A program made the translations under genes and the position numbers. A stretch of DNA of 32,218 nt from Mycolicibacterium sp. GTDB lineage: Bacteria; Actinomycetota; Actinomycetes; Mycobacteriales; Mycobacteriaceae. The stretch is taken from positions 1 to 32,218 of the forward strand of contig DAOUYK010000007.1 in NCBI GenBank assembly GCA_030666145.1. Reading direction: 5' to 3'. Below are positions 10,227 through 20,530 of this stretch, in pieces; position 1 is the stretch's first letter, and each line of letters begins with the position of its first letter. Under the pieces are notes generated by a model. That model was not told the DNA's origin and did no database searches. It saw only the letters and a program-made list of their open reading frames with translations.

Positions 10227-11002
10227 GGCTTTCCCTTACGCACAACTGGATTGGACAGCGTGCCAATGCCGGAGATGGTGACGCTGACGATATCTCCGTC
10301 CTCGATCGGGCCTACCCCTTCGGGTGTGCCCGTGAGGATCAAATCGCCCGGAAGCAGGGTCATCACCGCCGAGACCCACTCGATGATCGCGCCGATATCA
10401 TGAATCATCAACGCCGTGTTGGAATGCTGGCGTGTCTGACCGTTCACTTCGGTGCGGAGGTCCAGATCGCTGGGGTCCAGATCGGTGACAATCCACGGCC
10501 CTACCGGGCAGAAGGTGTCGTGCCCTTTGGCGCGCATCCATTGGCCGTCTTTACGCTGCTGATCGCGCGCCGAGACGTCGTTGGCGATGGTGTAGCCGAG
10601 GATGTTCTCAGCGGCCCGAGATGCGGGCACGTCTTTGCAGGGCCGGCCGATCACCGCGGCGAGCTCACCCTCATGGTGCACCGGCTGAGCGTCGGCTGGC
10701 AGCTGAATGGGCGTGTCGGGCCCGATGATCGCGGTATTCGGCTTGAGGAAGATCACCGGGTCCTCGGGCGCGAGCCCCCCCATTTCCGCGGCGTGTGCCG
10801 CGTAGTTCTTGCCCATACAGACCACTTTGCTGGCAAGAATGGGAGCCAACAGACGGACGTCGGCCAGCGGCCAGGTCCGGCTGGTGAACGTCGGATTGCC
10901 GAAGGGATGCTCGGCGATCTCCTTGCAGATGGCTTCGCTCGAGTCGCCTTCGATGGAGACGAAGGCGACTCCGTCGGGACTAGCGATTCGGCCGAGACGC
11001 AT
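10223..11002 (-). CDS. Fumarylacetoacetate hydrolase family protein
   Basis: This 259-residue protein belongs to the FAH superfamily, whose members hydrolyse or decarboxylate 2-oxo or 1,3-dicarbonyl acids with a divalent metal. Motifs are [46 protein letters not shown] (first metal-binding glutamates), NDVSARDQQ and [17 protein letters not shown]. It matches M. tuberculosis Rv2993c, often labelled HHD isomerase-like; the true substrate is unknown, and oxaloacetate decarboxylase or acylpyruvase activity is possible. The track ORF begins 24 codons earlier. I choose ATG 11002 ([11 protein letters not shown]) because a TACGCT -10 box lies six bases before it and homologues start there. The stop overlaps the gltX start. 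Confidence 0.9.
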   Translation of the reverse strand: MRLGRIASPDGVAFVSIEGDSSEAICKEIAEHPFGNPTFTSRTWPLADVRLLAPILASKVVCMGKNYAAHAAEMGGLAPEDPVIFLKPNTAIIGPDTPIQLPADAQPVHHEGELAAVIGRPCKDVPASRAAENILGYTIANDVSARDQQRKDGQWMRAKGHDTFCPVGPWIVTDLDPSDLDLRTEVNGQTRQHSNTALMIHDIGAIIEWVSAVMTLLPGDLILTGTPEGVGPIEDGDIVSVTISGIGTLSNPVVRKGKP

Positions 11003-11008
11003 TGCCTC

Positions 11009-11014
11009 AGCGTA
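11009..11014 (-). promoter_or_regulatory. -10 box of the FAH-gltX operon, predicted leaderless
   Basis: TACGCT on the reverse strand stands six bases before ATG 11002, so +1 would fall on the A of the start codon. The -35 position (around 11032-11037) lies within an ACCG tandem repeat. Confidence 0.55.
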
Positions 11015-11027
11015 GTACCCGACCCAT

Positions 11028-11043
11028 ACCGACCGACCGACCG
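11028..11043. repeat. Tetranucleotide repeat (ACCG)4 in the FAH-gltX promoter
   Basis: Four perfect copies of ACCG lie upstream of the -10 box of the FAH-gltX operon, covering the expected -35 position. Gain or loss of a unit by slippage would move the upstream promoter DNA by four bases. Confidence 0.8.
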
Positions 11044-11098
11044 GGACAGCGTACGGGCATCTTAGACGTCTCATTATTTGGGAAGGTAATTCAGCATT

Positions 11099-12349
11099 AT
11101 GGGATACCTATGCGACGATGACGCCGTGCCCACCTCTCCGATAAGCCACGTCAGGCGCTGGTCGATGCTGGTGATCGCACTGTCGGTGACGCTGTGTGCG
11201 AACGTGTTCATCAACGGAGTGGCGTTCCTGATTCCCTCCCTGAATAGCGAGCGTGGACTCGACCTCGCCCACGCCGGCCTGATAACAGCCATGCCCAGCC
11301 TGGGCATGGTGGTGACGCTGATCGCTTGGGGATATGTCGTCGACCGCGTGGGTGAGCGGATCGTATTGGCGCTGGGCTCGGCACTCACCGCCGCGGCCGC
11401 ATTCGCCGCCGCGTCCGCACAGTCGCTCGTCGCCATCAGCGCGTTTCTGTTTCTTGGCGGCATGGCTGCCGCGAGCAGCAATAGCGCCAGCGGGCGACTG
11501 GTCGTCGGCTGGTTCGCAGCCGAGCAGCGCGGACTGGTGATGGGCGTCCGGCAGACGGCCCAACCGCTGGGCGTGGGCGTCGGCGCTCTCGTCATTCCTC
11601 GCGTGGCCGACCACCACGGAGTCTCAGCGGCGTTGCTGTTTCCTGCGATCGTGTGTCTGGCCTCAGCAGTGATATCTGCGGCTGCGGTGATCGATCCACC
11701 GAGACCCGCACGCGAAAGGACAGCAGAAAAGGATCTGGCCAACCCCTATCGCGATTCGCGGCTGTTGTTTCGCATCCACCTCGCCTCGGTTCTGCTCGTG
11801 GTGCCGCAGGCTCTGGTGTGGACTTTCTCCCTGGTGTGGCTGATCAGCGAGCGCGGATGGTCACCAGAATCGGCGGGGCTACTGGTGATGTTCGCGCAGA
11901 TCCTCGGAGCGGGCGGCCGGATCGCCGCGGGACGATGGTCGGACTTCATCCTCAGCCGTTCCGGCAATGCCCTCGCCGCGCGCCTGAGACCGATCCGGAC
12001 CATCGCGCGGGCCGCCGCAGTGTTGATGGCATTGCTGGCATTCAGTGATTGGTTCGATTCACCGGTGAGCGTCGCGTTGATGGTGCTGGCATCGGTGGCC
12101 ACAGTGTCCGACAACGGGTTGGCCTTCACCGCGATTGCCGAGATCGCCGGACCGTTCTGGAGCGGCCGGGCACTGGGCACCCAGAACACCAGCCAGTTGT
12201 TCACCGCCGGTGTCGTGCCGCCGTTGTTCGGCGGCCTCATCGGCGTCGCCGGCTATCCGGCCGCTTTCGCGGTATGCGCCCTGTTCCCGCTCATGGCGAT
12301 TCCTTCGGTGCCGCGCGCAATCTCATCGACGACCCGGCCCAGCGACTAA
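11099..12349 (+). CDS. Major facilitator superfamily transporter
   Basis: A 416-residue inner-membrane protein with about twelve predicted helices. The MFS motif A variant GYVVDRVGERIVLALGSAL follows the second helix (about residues 78-96), and GVRQTAQPLGVGVGALVIP resembles the helix 5 motif of drug-proton antiporters. A cytoplasmic loop rich in charge (PPRPARERTAEKDLANPYRDSR) separates the two halves. It corresponds in position to M. tuberculosis Rv2994, also an uncharacterised MFS protein; the substrate cannot be read from sequence. ATG 11099 is used; a weak TAATTC lies six bases upstream. GTG at 11126, giving MPTSPISHVRRWSML, is an alternative start. It converges with leuB with only nine bases between stops. 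Confidence 0.88.
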   Translation: MGYLCDDDAVPTSPISHVRRWSMLVIALSVTLCANVFINGVAFLIPSLNSERGLDLAHAGLITAMPSLGMVVTLIAWGYVVDRVGERIVLALGSALTAAAAFAAASAQSLVAISAFLFLGGMAAASSNSASGRLVVGWFAAEQRGLVMGVRQTAQPLGVGVGALVIPRVADHHGVSAALLFPAIVCLASAVISAAAVIDPPRPARERTAEKDLANPYRDSRLLFRIHLASVLLVVPQALVWTFSLVWLISERGWSPESAGLLVMFAQILGAGGRIAAGRWSDFILSRSGNALAARLRPIRTIARAAAVLMALLAFSDWFDSPVSVALMVLASVATVSDNGLAFTAIAEIAGPFWSGRALGTQNTSQLFTAGVVPPLFGGLIGVAGYPAAFAVCALFPLMAIPSVPRAISSTTRPSD

Positions 12350-12358
12350 GCCAGCTGC

Positions 12359-13369
12359 CTAGAGCTTGCCCAGAATCCGTTGGCCCACCTCGGAAGTCGA
12401 CAACACCTCGTCGCCCCGAGTCGCCAGATGTTGCTCAACTACCCTATCGATCCGCGCCGCGGCTTCGATCTCCGCCATGTGCGTCAGCAGCAGCGCCACC
12501 GACATTATGGCCGCCGTCGGATCCGCGACCCCCTGACCCGCGATGTCGGGCGCGCTTCCGTGTACCGGTTCGAACATCGACGGATTCGTGTGCGTGCCAT
12601 CGATGTTTCCGCTGGCTGCCAGGCCGATTCCGCCGCACACCGCGGCGGCCAGATCGGTGATGATGTCGCCGAAGAGGTTGTCGGTAACGATGACGTCGAA
12701 TCGACCTGGGTCGGTGACCAGGTGAATCGTCGCGGCATCGACATGCAGGTAGTCCACATCGACGTCGGGATACTGAGGTGCCACCTTCTGCAAGGTTCGC
12801 CACCACAGCGACCCGGCGTAGGTGAGCACGTTGCTCTTGTGCACCAGGGTCAGATGCTTGCGTCGCTGTTGGGCTCGCACGAACGCGTCTTGCACTACCC
12901 GGCGCACCCCGTAAGCGGTGTTGACGCTCACCTCGGTCGCGATCTCGTGCGGCGTATCGACGCGGATCGCGCCCCCGTTTCCGGTGTAGGGCCCCTCGGT
13001 ACCCTCCCGGACCACCACGAAATCGATGTCCGGGTTTCCAGCCAGCGGACTCTGCACCCCCGGGTACAGCCGACCAGGTCGCAGATTGATGTGGTGGTCC
13101 AGCTCGAACCGGATACGCAACAACAGACCGCGTTCAAGCACGCCACTGGGCACCGAAGGATCGCCGATCGCGCCGAGCAGAATGGCGTCGTGTCCCCTGA
13201 GCTCGGCGAGCACAGAATCGGGCAGTACCTCGCCGGTGGCATGGTACTGCCGGGCGCCTAGTTCGTACTCGTTCTTGTCCACGCCTGGCAGCACAGCATC
13301 GAGCACCGTGAGCGCTTCGCCGATGACTTCCGGACCAATGCCATCGCCGGCGATCACCGCCAATTTCAT
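12359..13369 (-). CDS. leuB: 3-isopropylmalate dehydrogenase
   Basis: LeuB oxidises and decarboxylates 3-isopropylmalate to 4-methyl-2-oxopentanoate with NAD, the third leucine-specific step. The 336 residues equal the M. tuberculosis length. The N-terminus [20 protein letters not shown], substrate-binding [39 protein letters not shown], and the metal-binding [29 protein letters not shown] stretch are all intact, as is the NAD loop [21 protein letters not shown]. Its ATG overlaps the serA stop as ATGA, so it is translated from the serA mRNA by coupling. It is about 5 kb from leuCD, as in M. tuberculosis. Confidence 0.97.
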   Translation of the reverse strand: MKLAVIAGDGIGPEVIGEALTVLDAVLPGVDKNEYELGARQYHATGEVLPDSVLAELRGHDAILLGAIGDPSVPSGVLERGLLLRIRFELDHHINLRPGRLYPGVQSPLAGNPDIDFVVVREGTEGPYTGNGGAIRVDTPHEIATEVSVNTAYGVRRVVQDAFVRAQQRRKHLTLVHKSNVLTYAGSLWWRTLQKVAPQYPDVDVDYLHVDAATIHLVTDPGRFDVIVTDNLFGDIITDLAAAVCGGIGLAASGNIDGTHTNPSMFEPVHGSAPDIAGQGVADPTAAIMSVALLLTHMAEIEAAARIDRVVEQHLATRGDEVLSTSEVGQRILGKL

Positions 13370-14961
13370 GAAAGATCAACCACTTCCAGCCTGGAAGCGC
13401 TGACGTCGCGACCAATGGCCGCCAGAACGTCGGCGGACACCTCACGGTCCAGCCGCAGCATGATCGTCGCGCCGTCGCCGTCAGCGTCCTGACTGAGTTG
13501 CGCGGCAAGGATATTGACCGCCGCGGCCCCGAGCAGCGTGCCAATCTTGCCCAGGGCATTGGGCTGGTCGTCGTAGTTGATGATCAGGTTGACGCCCTCG
13601 GCACGCAGTTCGAGGTTACGGCCGTTGATCTGGACGATCTTCTCGGTGAGCTGAGGTCCGGTCAGCGTGCCCGCCACGTTCACCGTGGATCCGTCCGCTG
13701 CTACCGCGCGCAAGTCGACCATGCTGCGGTGGTTCGGGCTCTCCGATGCGGTGGTGATCGACGCCTCCACCCCCCGCTCGGCTGCCAGCGCGGGCGCGTT
13801 GACGAAGGTGACCTTTTCCTCGATGACCGCCGAGAACAGGCCGCGCAGGGCGGAGAGTTGCAAGACCGAGACTTCACTGGGTCCACCCGCGGCCAGCTCG
13901 CCCTCAACCTGAACCGACAGCGACACGGGCGGCTCGCTCGACAGCACGCCGACCAGTAGGCCGAGCTTGCGAACCAGGTCCAGCCACGGGGCGACCTCTT
14001 CGCCGACGACGCCGCCGCCCACGTTGACCGCATCTGGTACGAAATCCCCTGCCAGCGCGAGCTTCACGCTGGCAGCGACATCGGTGCCCGCGCGGTCCTG
14101 CGCCTCAGCGGTGGAAGCGCCCAGATGCGGCGTGACCACCACCTGCGGCAACTCGAACAGCGGACTGTCGGTGCATGGCTCGGTGGAGAACACGTCCAGG
14201 CCTGCTCCACGCACGTGACCGCTGACGATGGCTTCGGCGAGCGCAGCCTCATCTATCAACCCACCGCGAGCTGCGTTGACAATGATGACGCCGGGCTTGG
14301 TCTTAGCCAGCGCCTCCCTGCCGATCAGCCCGGCAGTTTCTTTGGTCTTGGGTAGATGGACAGAGATAAAGTCCGCACGGGCGAGTAGTTCGTCGAGTGT
14401 CAGCAGCTCGATGCCCAGCTGCGCGGCGCGCGCGTGCGAGACATACGGGTCGTAGGCCGTCACGACTGCGCCGAACGCGGCGAGTCGCGCGGCCACCAGC
14501 TGCCCGATGCGACCGAGGCCGACCACCCCGACCGTCTTTCCGAAAATCTCGGCGCCGGAGAACGACGACCGCTTCCAGGTGCGGTCGCGCAGTGTGGCGT
14601 CTGCGGCAGGTATCTGGCGCGCGGTGGACAGCAGCAGCGCCACCGCATGCTCGGCAGCGCTGTGGATATTCGACGTCGGTGCGTTAACCACGAGGACGCC
14701 GCGCGCCGTCGCAGCGTCGACATCGACGTTGTCCAGGCCGACGCCGGCGCGAGCGACGATCTTCAGCTTCGGCGCCGCGGCAATGACCTCGGCGTCGACG
14801 GTTGTGGCCGACCGCACCAGCAGCGCATCGGCGTCGCCGACCGCAGCCAGCAGTTTCTCGCGATCCGGACCGTCAACCCAACGGACTTCGACCTGGTCGC
14901 CGAGGGCTTCCACGGTCGATTCGGACAGCTTATCGGCGATCAATACAACGGGCAGACTCAC
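13366..14961 (-). CDS. serA: D-3-phosphoglycerate dehydrogenase
   Basis: SerA oxidises 3-phosphoglycerate to 3-phosphohydroxypyruvate, the first step of serine synthesis. It is the long 531-residue type with four parts: the substrate domain, the NAD domain with [16 protein letters not shown] (about 145-160), the intervening (ASB) domain (about 320-450) and a C-terminal ACT domain that binds serine. The catalytic Arg232 (NAARGGLID), Glu261 (STEP) and His279 (TPHLGAST) are present. The GTG start is supported by a -10 box exactly six bases upstream, so the mRNA is predicted leaderless. The stop overlaps the leuB start. This is M. tuberculosis serA1 by synteny. Confidence 0.97.
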   Translation of the reverse strand: MSLPVVLIADKLSESTVEALGDQVEVRWVDGPDREKLLAAVGDADALLVRSATTVDAEVIAAAPKLKIVARAGVGLDNVDVDAATARGVLVVNAPTSNIHSAAEHAVALLLSTARQIPAADATLRDRTWKRSSFSGAEIFGKTVGVVGLGRIGQLVAARLAAFGAVVTAYDPYVSHARAAQLGIELLTLDELLARADFISVHLPKTKETAGLIGREALAKTKPGVIIVNAARGGLIDEAALAEAIVSGHVRGAGLDVFSTEPCTDSPLFELPQVVVTPHLGASTAEAQDRAGTDVAASVKLALAGDFVPDAVNVGGGVVGEEVAPWLDLVRKLGLLVGVLSSEPPVSLSVQVEGELAAGGPSEVSVLQLSALRGLFSAVIEEKVTFVNAPALAAERGVEASITTASESPNHRSMVDLRAVAADGSTVNVAGTLTGPQLTEKIVQINGRNLELRAEGVNLIINYDDQPNALGKIGTLLGAAAVNILAAQLSQDADGDGATIMLRLDREVSADVLAAIGRDVSASRLEVVDLS

Positions 14962-14967
14962 CAGGCC

Positions 14968-14973
14968 AGACTA
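14968..14973 (-). promoter_or_regulatory. serA: -10 box of serA-leuB, predicted leaderless
   Basis: TAGTCT on the reverse strand is followed by six bases (ggcctg) and then the GTG of serA, placing +1 at the start codon. No clear -35 hexamer is seen. Confidence 0.55.
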
Positions 14974-15010
14974 GTGGGCGGTATTTTGAGGCCAGAGGGC
15001 AGGAGCGAAT

Positions 15011-16441
15011 GTGGACGTCACAGTGGTCGGCAGCGGGCCCAACGGGTTGGCAGCTGCAGTCATCTGTGCCAGGGCGGGTCTATCAGTGCGCGTCATCGAG
15101 GCGCAGTCCACAGTGGGCGGCGGCGCCCGAACCCTGCCCGACCCCGAGTTCAGCGAAGTGTCGCACGACATCTGCTCCGCGGTGCACCCGCTGGCGGTGG
15201 CATCGCCGTTCTTCGCCGGGTTCGATCTGCCCGCGCGCGGGGTGAAGCTGGCCGTGCCCGAGGTGTCCTACGGTAACCCGCTGCCGAACCGCCCGGCGGC
15301 GATCGGTTACCGCGACATCGAGCGCACCTGCGCTGAACTCGACGACGGTGCCTCTTGGCGCCGGCTATTGGGTCCGTTGTCTGCGGATTGCCAGGGTGTG
15401 GTCGGGCTGTTGCTCGGCGACAAGCGTTCCCTCCCGCCGAGTATCCCCGCGGCACTGCGAGTCGCGCCGCGGCTGCTCGCCCAAGGCAGCCGGGCATGGG
15501 GCACCCTCTCCGGCGAGGACGCCCGAGCCTTGTTCACTGGTGTTGCGGCACACACGATCTCGTGCATGCCCTCGCTAGTATCCGCGGGCGCTGGCCTGAT
15601 GCTGGCGACGCTGGGCCATGCGGTGGGTTGGCCGATACCCGTCGGCGGCTCGCAGGCCATCCCCGAGGCTCTGCTTGCCGATTTGCGATCCCACGGAGGG
15701 GAATTGGTGCTCGGCGAAGAGGTCACCGGCCCGCCTCACGGCGTTGTGCTCTACGACACCGCACCTACGGCATTGCTACCCATCTACGGCGACCAGCTGC
15801 CGTCGCGCTATGCCGCGGCCCTGAGCCGCTATCGGTACGGGCCGGGTGTGGCCAAGATCGACTTCGTGCTGGCCGGGGAAATCCCTTGGCGGGATTCACG
15901 TTTAGCCCACGTCCCCACCCTGCACCTGGGTGGCGACCGGGCCCAGATGGCATGGGCCGAACGGGAGGTCGCGCAGGGCCGTCATCCTGAGTGGCCGATG
16001 GTGCTTGGCGCGCTCCCCCACCTGGTTGACCCCGGGCGGATCGACTCGCGGGGCCGCCGCCCGCTGTGGACCTACGCCCACGTTCCACAGGGCTCACCAG
16101 TGGACATGGCAGGAACGGTCACCGGCATCATCGAACGGTTCGCACCCGGGTTCGGGGACCTGGTGGTCGGCGTGCGCAGCGTGCCGGCCGCGAGCCTCGT
16201 CGAGCACAACGCCAACCTGGTCGGCGGGGACATCGGTGTTGGCGGCAACAATATGTTCAGCGCACTCACCGGCCCAGCGCTGCGCTGGAATCCATGGTCA
16301 ACCCCGGTCCCGAAGGCATACCTCTGCTCCTCGGCGACCCCGCCGGGCGGGGGGGTGCATGGCATGGCCGGCTTCTATGCGGCACGTACCGTGCTGCGGC
16401 GAGAGTTCGGCATCAAGGAGATGCCGAACCTCTCACCATGA
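15011..16441 (+). CDS. FAD/NAD(P)-dependent oxidoreductase, phytoene-desaturase-like
   Basis: A 476-residue flavoprotein. The FAD-binding Rossmann motif is at the very N-terminus (VTVVGSGPNGLAAAVICARAGLSVRVIEAQSTVGGGART), and the C-terminal part has TPPGGGVHGMAGFYAARTVLR, the usual closing FAD-contact region of the phytoene desaturase/amine oxidase fold. This matches M. tuberculosis Rv2997. Its substrate is unknown; a role in carotenoid or fatty metabolite oxidation would be a guess. GTG 15011 has AGGAG five bases upstream. A G7 run (16349-16355) is inside the conserved Gly stretch and in frame. It converges with ilvC with four bases between stops. In M. tuberculosis I recall Rv2998 to Rv3000 (including lppY) following here; they are absent. 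Confidence 0.88.
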   Translation: MDVTVVGSGPNGLAAAVICARAGLSVRVIEAQSTVGGGARTLPDPEFSEVSHDICSAVHPLAVASPFFAGFDLPARGVKLAVPEVSYGNPLPNRPAAIGYRDIERTCAELDDGASWRRLLGPLSADCQGVVGLLLGDKRSLPPSIPAALRVAPRLLAQGSRAWGTLSGEDARALFTGVAAHTISCMPSLVSAGAGLMLATLGHAVGWPIPVGGSQAIPEALLADLRSHGGELVLGEEVTGPPHGVVLYDTAPTALLPIYGDQLPSRYAAALSRYRYGPGVAKIDFVLAGEIPWRDSRLAHVPTLHLGGDRAQMAWAEREVAQGRHPEWPMVLGALPHLVDPGRIDSRGRRPLWTYAHVPQGSPVDMAGTVTGIIERFAPGFGDLVVGVRSVPAASLVEHNANLVGGDIGVGGNNMFSALTGPALRWNPWSTPVPKAYLCSSATPPGGGVHGMAGFYAARTVLRREFGIKEMPNLSP

Positions 16442-16445
16442 GCAC

Positions 16446-18014
<1,569 letters not shown>

Positions 18015-18018
<4 letters not shown>

Positions 18019-19871
18019 GCGTGTCCTTCTTCCGGATCGCCGAACAGTGGTCGGATTCCGCGTGCCGCCTGGATCTCATCGTTGCCGGTACCGGCAGCAA
18101 CCATCGGCCACACCTGGGCGTCCGCGCCGACGATGAAGTCGATCACCACAGGCCGATCATTGATCGCTCTAGCCTGGGCGATAACCTCGGCAACGTCCTC
18201 TTCACGTTCACACCGCAGCCCGACGCACCCCAAAGCCTCCGCCAGCTTGACGAAGTCTGGGACACGATGCGAGTGCGTGGCCAGATCCGTTTGGCTATAC
18301 CGCTCTCCGTAGAAGAGAGTCTGCCACTGCCGAACCATGCCCAGGTTGCCGTTGTTGATCACCGCGACCTTGATCGGCACGCCCTCGACCGCGCAGGTGG
18401 CCAACTCCTGATTGGTCATCTGGAAACAGCCGTCGCCGTCGATGGCCCAAACCTCGGCTTCTGGACGTCCCATCTTGGCGCCCATTGCGGCGGGAACCGC
18501 AAAACCCATCGTACCCAGCCCGCCTGAGTTGATCCACGTCTTGGGGTTCTCGTAGGAGATGAACTGGGCGGCCCACATCTGGTGCTGGCCCACACCGGCG
18601 ACGTAGACCGCGTCGGACCCGGCGATCTTGCCCAGTGACTCGATCACAAACTCCGGTGACAGGCTGCCGTCACTCTGCGGCCCATAGCTCAGCGGATACG
18701 TGGACTCCACACCCCGCAGGTACTCCCACCAGTTGTCGATCTCGATCGAGCCAAGCGCACCATCGCGGCGCAGCGCCTCGATCAACTCCGTGATCACGGC
18801 CTTGACGTCACCCACGATGGGGACGTCGGCGTGCCGGTTCTTGCCGATCTCGGCGGGGTCGATGTCGGCGTGGATGACTTTCGCGTCGGGGGCGAACGAG
18901 TCCAGCTTGCCGGTCACCCGGTCGTCAAAGCGGGTGCCCAGCGCTATCAGCAGGTCGCTGCGCTGCAGCCCTGCGACCGCTGCCACCGTCCCGTGCATGC
19001 CGGGCATGCCCAGATTCTGCGGGTGGCTGTCGGGGAATGCTCCCCTAGCCATCAGCGTGGTGACGACCGGGATGCCGGTCAGCTCTGCCAGGTCCAGCAG
19101 TTGGCTGGTGGCCTCGCCGCGGATGACGCCGCCGCCGACGTAGAGAACCGGCTTGCGCGCCCCGGCGATGAGCTTGCCGGCCTCGCGGATCTGCCGATTG
19201 TGCGGTTTGGTGTTGGGCTTGTAGCCGGGCAGCTCGAACTGCGGCGGCCAACTGAACGTGCACTGGGCCTGCAGTACATCCTTTGGGATGTCGACGAGCA
19301 CCGGTCCGGGCCGCCCGCTTGCCGCGATATGGAACGCCTCGGTGATCACGCGCCCGATGTCGTCACCGTCGCGGACCAGGAAGTTGTGCTTGGTGATCGG
19401 CATTGTGATGCCGGAGATGTCGGCCTCCTGGAACGCGTCCGTGCCGATCAGTGCCCGCCCGACCTGGCCGGTGATCGCGACCATCGGGATCGAGTCCATG
19501 TAGGCATCGGCCAGCGGTGTCACGAGGTTCGTGGCGCCCGGGCCCGAGGTCGCCATGCACACACCCACCCGGCCGGTGGCATGTGCGTACCCACTGGCAG
19601 CGTGTCCGCCACCCTGTTCGTGGCGGACCAGGACGTGCCGAAGTTTCTGGGAGTCGAACAGCGGATCGTATACCGGCAGGACCGCCCCACCCGGGATGCC
19701 AAAGAGGATGTCGACGTCAAGTTCCTCGAGCGACCGAATCACTGCCTGCGCCCCGGTGATACTATGGGGTGCAACTCTTTTCGGCTGCGCGGGAGCCGTT
19801 CTTTCTGCAGTATGACAACCGTTGTCCGGTGTCGCCGACTGCTCGGGGGGTCGCGCGGTGGGTGCGCTCAC
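18015..19871 (-). CDS. ilvB: Acetolactate synthase, catalytic (large) subunit
   Basis: IlvB uses thiamine diphosphate to condense two pyruvates, or pyruvate with 2-oxobutyrate. The catalytic glutamate lies in [15 protein letters not shown], and the C-terminal domain has the thiamine diphosphate motif [15 protein letters not shown]...NNGNLG; the central FAD domain is intact. The track ORF starts 18 codons earlier, but GTG 19871 ([11 protein letters not shown]) has AGAGGAA upstream and gives 618 residues, the length of M. tuberculosis IlvB1. An earlier start would also run closer to the attenuator terminator, which ends 55 bases before this GTG. It is the first structural gene of ilvBNC. Confidence 0.97.
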
Positions 19872-19926
19872 TGTGTTCCTCTGGTTCCGTCCGGTCTTTT
19901 CGGATCTCAACTCGGTGTTGGGCAAG

Positions 19927-19961
19927 AAAAAACCCCCGACAGCTCAGCGGCTGTACGAGGG
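19927..19961 (-). terminator. Attenuator terminator before ilvB
   Basis: On the reverse strand CCCTCG-T-ACAGC, loop CGCTGA, GCTGT-CGGGGG forms an eleven-pair stem with one bulge, followed directly by TTTTTT (19927-19932). This is a textbook intrinsic terminator, rare in mycobacteria, and it stands between the leader peptide and ilvB, where it would stop transcription of the whole operon. Confidence 0.88.
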
Positions 19962-20024
19962 TTGCGCGTCGATGCGGTTGTGCTATGCCCGGCTGGGGGC
20001 TAGCGCGGCATCAACGCGCAACCC
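19959..20024 (-). promoter_or_regulatory. Antiterminator hairpin of the ilvB attenuator
   Basis: GGGTTGCGCGTTGATGC (20008-20024, inside the leader peptide codons) pairs with GCATCGACGCGCAACCC (19959-19975) over 17 bases with one G-U pair and a 32-base loop. The last CCC of the second arm is also the first CCC of the terminator stem, so this helix and the terminator compete. A ribosome on the leader peptide would decide which forms. Confidence 0.8.
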
Positions 20025-20054
20025 AATTACTACTCGCAATCCCGGGATCTGCAT
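19983..20054 (-). CDS. ilvB leader peptide (branched-chain amino acid attenuator)
   Basis: A 23-residue ORF, too short for the track, begins MQIPGLRVVIGLRV and contains Ile, Leu, Val, Val, Ile, Leu, Val and a later Leu: eight of 23 residues are the products of the pathway it precedes. The codons include GTA, GTA, ATT and CTA, which are uncommon in this high-GC DNA and would make the ribosome sensitive to charged tRNA supply. A promoter with TTGACC and TACCGT puts the start of transcription about two bases before the ATG, so the leader peptide would be read from an almost leaderless mRNA. Leader peptides before ilvB are known in C. glutamicum and have been predicted in other actinobacteria; this one is read here directly from sequence. 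Confidence 0.88.
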   Translation of the reverse strand: MQIPGLRVVIGLRVDAALAPSRA

Positions 20055-20062
20055 AGCAGCCG

Positions 20063-20092
20063 ACGGTAGCCGCCGAACTGGCCAGAGGTCAA
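20063..20092 (-). promoter_or_regulatory. Promoter of the ilvB leader
   Basis: TTGACC (20087-20092) and TACCGT (20063-20068) on the reverse strand are 18 bases apart, the best -35/-10 pair seen in the window. Position +1 would be near 20056, two bases before the leader peptide ATG. It is back to back with the start region of the forward gene at 20120. Confidence 0.75.
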
Positions 20093-20119
20093 ATTCGCCC
20101 TCGATGCGATGATGGCGGC

Positions 20120-20515
20120 ATGGCTTCCCCTTCAGCGTCCGCCCCGGCCCCGGTCGTCGTCAGGATTTCACCGATGGCGCATCTGGCCGTCAGCCTCCTG
20201 ACTTTAGGACTGCTCTCGCTGGTGTTTGCCGGGCCCAGTTGGTTCGTGCTGTTGCTCTTTATCCCTGTGCCGTTGTCGCTGGCAATCATCCGGTACCGGA
20301 CAACAGCAGACCAAGAAAACGTGACCGTGCGAACCCTGCTGGGCAGCGAGACTGTCCCTTGGGACGACATCGACGGACTGCGGTTCACCAAGAGGTCGTG
20401 GGCACGCGCCCGGCGACACGATGGGAGTGAGCTGTTACTTCCAGCAGTCACATTTTCGACACTGCCGCTGCTGACGGCAGCCAGCCGGGGACGCGTTCCC
20501 AACCCCTATCGCTAA
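20120..20515 (+). CDS. Small membrane protein with PH-like domain (Cfp6/Rv3004 type)
   Basis: A 131-residue protein with two adjacent hydrophobic helices (about 20-55: AHLAVSLLTLGLLSLVFA and WFVLLLFIPVPLSLAII), then a small soluble domain (RTTADQENVTVRTLLGSETVPWDDIDGLRF...LLLPAVTFSTLPLLTAAS). The soluble part resembles the low-molecular-weight antigen 6 / bacterial PH-like family, and the gene is in the place of M. tuberculosis Rv3004 (cfp6). Function is unknown. ATG 20120 is used; ATG 20174 (MAHLAVS) would match the shorter 112-residue M. tuberculosis form and is an equal alternative. It ends NPYR and converges with the DoxX gene. Confidence 0.8.
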   Translation: MASPSASAPAPVVVRISPMAHLAVSLLTLGLLSLVFAGPSWFVLLLFIPVPLSLAIIRYRTTADQENVTVRTLLGSETVPWDDIDGLRFTKRSWARARRHDGSELLLPAVTFSTLPLLTAASRGRVPNPYR

Positions 20516-20530
20516 CAACGCTCGGGGGAC

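Noticed and set aside
12359-13369. Search for a terminator between the convergent MFS gene and leuB
   Set aside because: Only nine bases separate the stops and no hairpin is visible there.
14434-15276. 280-codon forward ORF across the serA start
   Set aside because: Antisense of serA joined to the wrong frame of the oxidoreductase; no motif.
18831-20003. 390-codon forward ORF antisense to ilvB
   Set aside because: It is a shadow of ilvB in high-GC DNA; its translation shows no family motifs and ilvB is certain.
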